From an uncultured Clostridia bacterium (GTDB lineage: Bacteria > Bacillota > Clostridia > Oscillospirales > Ruminococcaceae), in the NCBI GenBank assembly GCA_944388825.1, contig CALXKG010000228.1, positions 1 to 10,654 on the forward strand: a DNA stretch of 10,654 nucleotides, read 5' to 3'. Positions 5,430 to 10,654 of the stretch are shown here, one piece after another. Both the position numbers and the translations under genes were made by a program. The notes under the pieces are model-generated. The model was not told the DNA's origin and made no database searches. It worked only from the letters and a program-made list of their open reading frames with translations. Position 1 is the first letter of the stretch. Every line of letters begins with the position of its first letter.

Positions 5430-6448
5430 TCGATGTCGATCTTCTTGGAAGCGACGGCGTTGAGGTCCAGTCCCGCAGTATTGCCCGCAAGGAACTCATA
5501 GTACCCCTGAGAGCCGACCATCGCGGCGTTGTCCCCGCACAGCGGCAGCGGCGGACAGAAAAACTGTACCCCCCGCTTTTCGCAATCGCCCTCCAGCCTG
5601 GCCCGGAGCCCCGAGTTGGCCGAAACCCCCCCCGCCAGCACCAGTTTTTGGTGGCCGGTCTCGGCAAGCGCCGCCATCAGCTTTTCGGAGATGATGTCGC
5701 AGACCGCCGCCTGGAAAGAGGCGGAAAGGTCGTTGACGTTGATCCGCCTGCCCTTCTGCCCCGCGTTGTGGACGATGTTGATGACCGCCGTCTTCAGCCC
5801 CGAAAAACTGAAATCATAGGGGCTGCCGGCGACGTGGGGCCGGGGCAGCTGGAAAGCGCCGGGGTTGCCCAGCTTCGCCGCCTTGTCGATAAACTGCCCG
5901 CCGGGATAGGGAAACCCCATCGTCCGGGCGGCCTTGTCAAACGCCTCCCCCGCCGCGTCGTCCCTGGTGCGGCCGATCACATGGAAGCGGGTGTAATCCA
6001 GCACCTCGACGATATGGCTGTGCCCGCCGGAGGCGATCATGCAGAGGAAGGGCGGCTCCAGGTCCGGGTGGGCCAGGTAGTTGCTCGCCACATGGGAGCG
6101 CAGATGGTGGGTCGGGATCAGCGGCTTGCCGGACGCGAACGCGAGGCCCTTGGCGTAATTGACCCCCACCAGCAGCGCGCCGATCAGCCCCGGCGCATAG
6201 GTGACGGCGATCCCGTCCAGATCCGCAAAGGTCAGCCCCGCCTCCTGCATCGCCCCTTCGACCACCCAGCAGATGTTCTCGCAGTGCCGCCGGGAGGCGA
6301 TCTCCGGCACGACGCCGCCGTACTTTCGGTGCTCCTCCACCTGGGTGGAGATGACCGACGAGAGGACCTTCCGCCCGTTTTCGACGACGGCTGCCGCCGT
6401 CTCGTCGCAGGAGCTTTCAATGCCCAGTATCTTCACGCTGTCGCTCAT
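5426..6448 (-). CDS. tsaD: tRNA N6-threonylcarbamoyladenosine (t6A37) transferase subunit TsaD
   Basis: 340 residues, typical for the family. TsaD moves the threonylcarbamoyl group from threonylcarbamoyl-AMP to A37 of ANN-decoding tRNAs, working with TsaB and TsaE. It has the Kae1/TsaD ASKHA-type ATPase fold. Seen directly: ILGIESSCDETAAAVV (7-22); metal ligands His115 and His119 in HHLRSHVAS, with Asp306 in CGDNAAM; IASGGHSHIV (138-147); FSFSGLKTAV (213-222); and GGVSANSGLR (273-282). The ATG at 6448 has AAGGGGA upstream and overlaps the rimI stop by 4 bp. Proximity of rimI and tsaD is common in bacteria, but the usual tsaE-tsaB companions are not in this window and must be elsewhere. No truncation or missing residue noticed. 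Confidence 0.97.
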   Translation of the reverse strand: MSDSVKILGIESSCDETAAAVVENGRKVLSSVISTQVEEHRKYGGVVPEIASRRHCENICWVVEGAMQEAGLTFADLDGIAVTYAPGLIGALLVGVNYAKGLAFASGKPLIPTHHLRSHVASNYLAHPDLEPPFLCMIASGGHSHIVEVLDYTRFHVIGRTRDDAAGEAFDKAARTMGFPYPGGQFIDKAAKLGNPGAFQLPRPHVAGSPYDFSFSGLKTAVINIVHNAGQKGRRINVNDLSASFQAAVCDIISEKLMAALAETGHQKLVLAGGVSANSGLRARLEGDCEKRGVQFFCPPLPLCGDNAAMVGSQGYYEFLAGNTAGLDLNAVASKKIDIE

Positions 6449-6927
6449 AGGTTTTCCCCTTTTCCTTTCTGTCTGCCCGTCTCCCCGACGTCCGCCCGCA
6501 TCAGGACGGCGTCCTCGTCCGGGTCATGGTAGTAACGCTTGCGCCGACCGACCTCCGCAAACCCCGCCGACCGGTAAAGGGCCTGGGCCGGGGCGTTGGA
6601 GGCGCGCACCTCGAGGAAAAAGGCCGTGACCCCCTTTTCCGCCGCGAACCGGAAGGCCGCCCGCAAAAGCGCCGCGCCGGTCCCCCTGCGCCGGTAACCC
6701 GGCAGCACGCAGATGCGGTTTAACTCCATCTCGTCCAGCAGATAGGACGTATTGATGTAACCGGCCGCCTCCCCGCCTTCTTCCGCGAGCAGGAGGAAGC
6801 TCCGTTCCTCCCGCAGCGTCTCCCGGAGGGTCTTCCGGCTCCAGGGGTCGGGGAAACAGGCGCTTTCCAGCCCGAAAACCGCCTCGATATCCCCCTCTTC
6901 CGCCCTGCGGATGTCCATATCGCTCAT
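6445..6927 (-). CDS. rimI: Ribosomal-protein-alanine N-acetyltransferase RimI-like GNAT enzyme
   Basis: 160 residues from the ATG at 6927, which overlaps the polA stop by 4 bp. A second in-frame ATG at 6918 has better spacing to AAGGG, so the true start may be three residues in. The GNAT fold shows an acetyl-CoA pyrophosphate loop, VLPGYRRRGTGAALL (~73-87), then FFLEVRASNAPAQALYRSAGF (~103-123) and the RRKRYYHDPDEDAVLM end typical of RimI. Family members acetylate the N-terminal alanine of ribosomal protein S18, and some act on other proteins. The C-terminal dozen residues (GETGRQKGKGENL) look like a loose tail. It is second in the polA operon and next to tsaD, a neighbourhood that supports RimI over other GNATs. 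Confidence 0.88.
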   Translation of the reverse strand: MSDMDIRRAEEGDIEAVFGLESACFPDPWSRKTLRETLREERSFLLLAEEGGEAAGYINTSYLLDEMELNRICVLPGYRRRGTGAALLRAAFRFAAEKGVTAFFLEVRASNAPAQALYRSAGFAEVGRRKRYYHDPDEDAVLMRADVGETGRQKGKGENL

Positions 6928-9467
6928 CCCTTCGCCAGATACCAGTTTTCGCCCACATGGGCGTCGGATAAGAGCTTCACCGCGTAGTCCGCGACGTGCT
7001 CCATCTCATATTTGACCAGTTCCTTCACCTTTTCCGCCTCATCCAGCGGGGCCTCGACCAGCAGCTCGTCGTGCACCTGCAGGATCAGCCTGGCCCTGTA
7101 CCCCTCTTCCTTCAGCCGCTTATATACCCGGTTCATCGCCAGCTTGATGATATCGGCGGCGGTGCCCTGGATCGGCATATTCATCGCGACCCGCTCGGAG
7201 AATGCCCGCAGCTGCGCCCTGGAGGCGTGGATATCCGGCAGGTACCGGGGTCGGTGGAAGAGGGTCTCGGCATACCCCTTTTCCCTGGCCTCCTCGACCG
7301 ACCGCTTCATATAGGCGGCGATACCGGAATAGGTGGCGAGGTAGTGGTCGATATACTGCTGCGCCTCGGCGACGCTGACCCCGATATCCTGGGAAAGGGA
7401 GTAGGCGGAGATGCCGTAGACGATGCCGAAGTTGATCGCCTTCGCCCGGCTCCGGAGGGAAGCGGGCACCTCGTCAAACGGGACGTGGAAGACCTGGGAG
7501 GCGGTCATCCGGTGGATATCCGCCCCATGGTTAAAGCCGTCGATCATATTCCTGTCCCCCGAGATGTGGGCGAGGATCCGCAGCTCGATCTGGGAATAGT
7601 CGGCGTCGATCAGCGTCCACCCTTCCCTCGCCACAAAAAACTTGCGCATCTCCGCCCCCAGCTCGGTCCGGACGGGGATATTCTGGACGTTGGGCTCGGC
7701 GCTGCTGATCCGCCCGGTGCGGGTCTCGGTCTGGTTGAAGGTGGAGTGGATCCGCCCGTCCGGCTGCACCGCCTTTAAAAGCCCGGTGACATAGGTGCTG
7801 GAGAGCTTTTGCAGCTTGCGGTAATCGAGGATCTTTTCGATGATCGGGTGGGCACCCCGCAGCGACTCCAGCACCTCGGCGTTTGTCGAATAGCCGCTTT
7901 TGGTCTTTTTGCCGTGGGGCAGCCCCAGCCGGTTAAACAGCACCTCCGCCAGCTGCTGGGTCGAATTGAAGTTAAAGGGGACGCCGGCCAGCTCCATGAT
8001 CTCCTCTTTCAGGGCGGCGATCCGCCCGTCCAGCATCCTGCCGAACCCCTCGATCCCCTCCCGGTCGACCTGGAAGCCCAAGACCTCCATCGACGCCAGC
8101 ACTTCGCAGAGCGGCAGCTCGATCTCCCGGTAGAGGGTCTCCATCTGCCGTTCCCGCATGATCAGCCCGATCGCCTCCCGCAGCTCCGGCATCAGCGGCA
8201 GAAGCGTCTCCTGCCGCCCGGCGTCGAACTTCCGCCCCGGAAGGTAGACCTCGCACATCTCCGGCAGCGAGTAGGACTTGTCGCTGGACGAGAGCAGGTA
8301 GGCCGCCAGCAGCAGGTCCTCGATCGTCCCCCCCACCGGCGTCCCCCGTTTAAACCCCAGCTTATAGGTCTCCTTGGCGTCGAAGGTGGTCATCGGCAGC
8401 CGGGCCTCCAGCAGCGCCGCGAGCGCCGCATCCCGCTTTTCCGCAAAAACGGAAACTTCGTTTTTCCCGGTCAGCAGCATCAGCCGTTCCCCGTCCAGCA
8501 GGTAACAGGCCGCCCCCATTTCCCGGAGCCTGTCCGCCGCCTGATCCACCGGCGGGTCGTTTACGACCGTGACCGGCTCCTCCGCCCGGGCGTCCGGCGT
8601 CCCGGCCGGCTCCCCTTCCGGCAGCAGCGCGGCGGCGGCTTTGTCCATGCTGTACTTGTGGAGGAAGGCAATGAGTTCCGGCTGCGGCCCTTTCCCCGCC
8701 AGCCGGTCGGGGGTCTCGGGGAGGGGGGCGTCCCGGCGGATGGCGCCGAGGGTATGGGAAAGGAGCGCCTCGTCCTTATGTTCCGCGATAAGCTTTTTGA
8801 TCCGCGGGGTCGCCTTGATCTCATCCAGATGGTCAAGGATATTCTGCAGGCTCCCGTTCTCCCGGATGAGGGCCAGCGCCGTTTTCTCGCCGATCCCCTT
8901 GACGCCGGGGATGTTGTCGGAAGCGTCCCCCATCAGCGCCTTCACCTCGATCATCTGCGCCGGCTCGACCCCATACTGCGCCCGGATATAGTCCGGCGTC
9001 ACCAGCAGGTCCCCCTTGTTGGTCGCAAGGCAGATGGTCGCCGCGCCGGACGCCAGCTGGTAGGAATCCCGGTCGCCGGTCGCGATGACGCAGCTGTCCC
9101 CGTGCTCTTCCGCCCAGCGGGCGAGCGTGCCGAGGATATCGTCCGCCTCCCAGCCCTCGATGCCGATGACCGTCCCGCCGGCGAGGGTGACAAACTCCCG
9201 CCCCAGCGGCATCTGCACCCGCAGCTCGTCCGCCATTGGCGAACGGGTGCCCTTGTACGCCCCATACAGCTTATGGCGGAAGGTGGGGGCGTGGACGTCG
9301 TAGGCGGCGATAACGGCGTCCGGCGCAAATTCCTTTATGAGCTTGCAATAGGTCTTGACAAAGCCGTAGAGGGCGTTGGTCGGGGTGCCGTCCTTCGCGG
9401 TCAGCGTGCGGATGGCGAAAAACGAGCGGTTCATCAGGCTGTTGAAATCAATCGCCAGTATCTTCAT
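6924..9467 (-). CDS. polA: DNA polymerase I
   Basis: 847 residues, near the ~830-930 of family members. The ATG at 9467 follows AGGAGGG by about 6 bp. It fills gaps left by repair and removes RNA primers. The N-terminal 5' nuclease domain (~1-285) has Asp7, Asp57, EADD (107-110), GDRD (131-134) and the helix-hairpin-helix GDASDNIPGVKGIGEKTA (180-197). The central domain (~300-450) has the outline of the 3'-5' exonuclease fold, but the first catalytic motif (Asp-x-Glu) is not recognisable, so proofreading is probably lost, as in Taq and Bst enzymes. The polymerase domain has motif A DADYSQIELR (621-630), motif B RAKAINFGIVYG (674-685, with Lys676, Phe680 and Tyr684) and motif C QVHDELLVEAP (797-807). 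It is first gene of the polA-rimI-tsaD-comEA operon. Confidence 0.98.
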   Translation of the reverse strand: MKILAIDFNSLMNRSFFAIRTLTAKDGTPTNALYGFVKTYCKLIKEFAPDAVIAAYDVHAPTFRHKLYGAYKGTRSPMADELRVQMPLGREFVTLAGGTVIGIEGWEADDILGTLARWAEEHGDSCVIATGDRDSYQLASGAATICLATNKGDLLVTPDYIRAQYGVEPAQMIEVKALMGDASDNIPGVKGIGEKTALALIRENGSLQNILDHLDEIKATPRIKKLIAEHKDEALLSHTLGAIRRDAPLPETPDRLAGKGPQPELIAFLHKYSMDKAAAALLPEGEPAGTPDARAEEPVTVVNDPPVDQAADRLREMGAACYLLDGERLMLLTGKNEVSVFAEKRDAALAALLEARLPMTTFDAKETYKLGFKRGTPVGGTIEDLLLAAYLLSSSDKSYSLPEMCEVYLPGRKFDAGRQETLLPLMPELREAIGLIMRERQMETLYREIELPLCEVLASMEVLGFQVDREGIEGFGRMLDGRIAALKEEIMELAGVPFNFNSTQQLAEVLFNRLGLPHGKKTKSGYSTNAEVLESLRGAHPIIEKILDYRKLQKLSSTYVTGLLKAVQPDGRIHSTFNQTETRTGRISSAEPNVQNIPVRTELGAEMRKFFVAREGWTLIDADYSQIELRILAHISGDRNMIDGFNHGADIHRMTASQVFHVPFDEVPASLRSRAKAINFGIVYGISAYSLSQDIGVSVAEAQQYIDHYLATYSGIAAYMKRSVEEAREKGYAETLFHRPRYLPDIHASRAQLRAFSERVAMNMPIQGTAADIIKLAMNRVYKRLKEEGYRARLILQVHDELLVEAPLDEAEKVKELVKYEMEHVADYAVKLLSDAHVGENWYLAKG

Positions 9468-9499
9468 CGGGTTCCCTCCTGTACCGCCTGCACAGACGG

Positions 9500-9528
9500 T
9501 TGACGAACGGCGGCGTTTCGTTTATAAT
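9500..9528 (+). promoter_or_regulatory. Sigma-A promoter on the plus strand, likely for dusB
   Basis: TTGACG at 9500-9505, a 17-bp spacer, TATAAT at 9523-9528. The predicted start is near 9535. The next plus-strand gene begins at 9902, so the leader would be ~365 nt and would contain repeat copy B. I found no better promoter between the repeat and the gene. Confidence 0.7.
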
Positions 9529-9548
9529 CAGAGTACATAAGTAATATA

Positions 9549-9577
9549 AGTATACCACAGCCGGGGCCGGTTTACAA
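9549..9577 (-). promoter_or_regulatory. Sigma-A promoter of the polA operon
   Basis: On the minus strand: TTGTAA at 9577-9572, a 17-bp spacer ending TGG (extended -10), TATACT at 9554-9549. The predicted start is near 9542, giving a leader of ~75 nt before polA. It faces the plus-strand promoter at 9500-9528, with predicted starts only ~7 bp apart. Confidence 0.7.
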
Positions 9578-9626
9578 GGTTTCCCCGGCGGAAATCATGG
9601 AAATCAGTTTTTGTCTTTTTGGCATG

Positions 9627-9815
9627 GAATGTTTATTTCGCTGCCCTTATGGCAGCGACCAAGCTCCGCCTGGACGGGCCAAGTTTCACTTGGATGGACC
9701 AAAGGCTCTGCCTTTGGAAACCGCCAGGACTCTAGCGAGCCCTGGACCCGCTGTTCGACGCGGCCGTATCACCCGTACCTACCACATAAGACCGGCCGTG
9801 GGAGGCCGGTCTTCG
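9627..9815. repeat. Composite hairpin repeat, copy B
   Basis: 189 bp, same block order and orientation as copy A at 4712-4888. Shared blocks: 9627-9659, 9699-9724, 9754-9764 and 9785-9815. Hairpins: CGCTGCC/GGCAGCG (9639-9657), CCAAAGGC-TCT-GCCTTTGG (9699-9717) and the AAGACCGGCC/GGCCGGTCTT stem (9788-9813). Unlike copy A, the segment between the first two blocks carries CCAAGT-TTC-ACTTGG (9679-9693), and the one after carries CCAGG/CCTGG (9724-9745). It lies between the plus-strand promoter and dusB, so it would be transcribed as leader. An open frame crosses it (9597-9887), but the hairpin content and lack of a ribosome site argue against coding. Confidence 0.85.
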
Positions 9816-9901
9816 GGCGTTTATAGATCGCTCGGCACGTTTTATGGTCATGCGACAAAAAATGATTTCCGTGGCATTTTGGAATGAAGGAGAAGGAAGT
9901 T

Positions 9902-10654
9902 TTGGAAAAGACACTGCAAATCGGGCGGGTCACGATCGAAAAAACCGCCGCGCTGGCCCCGATGGCGTCGGTCGCCGACCGGGCCTACCGGGAAATCTGC
10001 AAGGAGATGGGGGCGGCGTATGTCGTCGGGGAGCTGGCCTCGGCCAAAGCCCTCACCTACTCCGACCGCAAGACGGAGGAGTTGTTAAAGCCCTCAGACA
10101 GGGAGCGGCCGATGGCGGCCCAGCTGTTCGGCTACGACCCCGCCGACATGGCCGAAGGGGCGCGGTCGGCGCTGCGGTTTCACCCGGACATCCTCGATAT
10201 CAACATGGGCTGCCCGGTGCCGAAGGTGGTCGGGCAGGGGGCCGGCAGCGCGCTGATGAAGACGCCGGAGCTGGCGGCGGAGATCGTCCGGGCGGTCAAG
10301 GCGGTGGCCGGGGACACCCCCGTCACCGTCAAGATCCGCAAGGGCTGGGACGAAAACCTGGTAAACGCCGTCCCCTTCGCCCGGCTGATGGAGGAGGCCG
10401 GGGCGGACGCGATCACCGTCCACGGCCGTACCCGCCAGCAGATGTACGCCCCGTCGGCCGACTGGACGATCATCAAGGCGGTCAAGGAGGCGGTTTCGGT
10501 GCCGGTCATCGGGAACGGGGACATTGTGACGGCGGAGGACGCCCTCAGGATGTACGAGGAGACCGGCTGCGACCTCGTGATGATCGGCCGGGGGACCTAT
10601 GGGAACCCGTTTATTTTCCGGGAAATTAGGGCGCTCTTAAACGGTGAACCGAAG
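9902..10654 (+). CDS. dusB: tRNA-dihydrouridine synthase, DusB-like, C-terminus cut by window edge
   Basis: 251 codons are visible and the frame is open at the right edge; full-length DusB proteins have about 320-330 residues. I chose the TTG at 9902 because AAGGAG lies 9 bp upstream and it starts the protein at EKTLQIGRVTIE, where homologues begin. An in-frame ATG at 9884 would add six residues but has almost no ribosome site. The enzyme uses FMN and NADPH to reduce specific uridines in tRNA to dihydrouridine. Motifs: LAPMASVADRAYR (~18-30) for FMN; INMGCPVPKVVGQGAGSAL with catalytic Cys104; VTVKIRKGWD (~142-151); ITVHGRTRQQMY (~172-183); and the FMN-phosphate segments VIGNGDI (~203-209) and MIGRGTYGNPFIF (~228-240). 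The family is certain; the DusB subtype is preferred from the NMGCP and GNGDI segments. Confidence 0.94.
   Translation, partial: MEKTLQIGRVTIEKTAALAPMASVADRAYREICKEMGAAYVVGELASAKALTYSDRKTEELLKPSDRERPMAAQLFGYDPADMAEGARSALRFHPDILDINMGCPVPKVVGQGAGSALMKTPELAAEIVRAVKAVAGDTPVTVKIRKGWDENLVNAVPFARLMEEAGADAITVHGRTRQQMYAPSADWTIIKAVKEAVSVPVIGNGDIVTAEDALRMYEETGCDLVMIGRGTYGNPFIFREIRALLNGEPK

Noticed and set aside
5249..6532. Plus-strand open frame of 427 codons opposite comEA, tsaD and rimI
   Set aside because: Antisense shadow crossing three real genes; low-complexity Arg/Pro/Ala-rich product and no ribosome site.
7809..9503. Long plus-strand open frame (564 codons) opposite polA
   Set aside because: Antisense shadow of a confidently assigned gene in GC-rich DNA; its composition is rich in Arg, Pro, Gln and Leu with no recognisable motif.
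9597..9887. Small open frame of 96 codons across repeat copy B
   Set aside because: It follows the hairpins of a repeat that shows no preserved frame in copy A, and it lacks a convincing ribosome site.

Overview
The window reads as chromosome from a GC-rich, anaerobic member of the Clostridia, most likely the Oscillospirales/Ruminococcaceae. This is inferred from strong G/C third positions, Shine-Dalgarno sites of the AGGAGG type, sigma-A promoters close to consensus, a sensory [FeFe]-hydrogenase cluster, and a separate pyrB-pyrI pair. No tRNA, rRNA, CRISPR array, transposase or phage gene was seen. All eight complete genes and both edge-truncated genes look intact.

Layout. (1) Positions 1-3005, minus strand: a three-gene operon transcribed as a small thioredoxin-like [2Fe-2S] protein, then a PAS-containing [FeFe]-hydrogenase homologue, then a SpoIIE/PP2C-type phosphatase that runs off the left edge. 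This is the phosphatase-linked putative sensory hydrogenase arrangement (group C3 of the [FeFe] classification). The likely logic is that redox or H2 state is read at the H-cluster and Fe-S clusters, passed through PAS, and turned into dephosphorylation of an unknown partner. (2) Positions 3006-3300: a regulatory region with two tandem minus-strand promoters, a terminator-like inverted repeat that encloses the nearer promoter's -10, a 16-bp dyad, and the plus-strand pyrB promoter with a structured leader. (3) Positions 3301-4661, plus strand: pyrB and pyrI, the catalytic and regulatory subunits of aspartate transcarbamoylase, overlapping by 4 bp and closed by a strong intrinsic terminator. (4) Positions 4704-5009: gene-free, holding copy A of a hairpin-rich repeat, a weak minus-strand terminator and seven tandem heptamers. 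(5) Positions 5010-9467, minus strand: polA-rimI-tsaD-comEA, every junction a 4-bp ATGA overlap. (6) Positions 9468-9901: gene-free, holding two promoters that point at each other and copy B of the same repeat. (7) Position 9902 to the right edge, plus strand: a DusB-like tRNA-dihydrouridine synthase, cut by the window end.

The gene content is mostly housekeeping: pyrimidine synthesis, DNA repair and replication, tRNA t6A and dihydrouridine modification, and a competence-type DNA-binding protein. The less ordinary parts are the sensory hydrogenase-phosphatase module, its promoter/hairpin region, and the composite repeat present twice, about 4.9 kb apart in the same orientation. All assignments come from reading motifs by eye; no database search was run.
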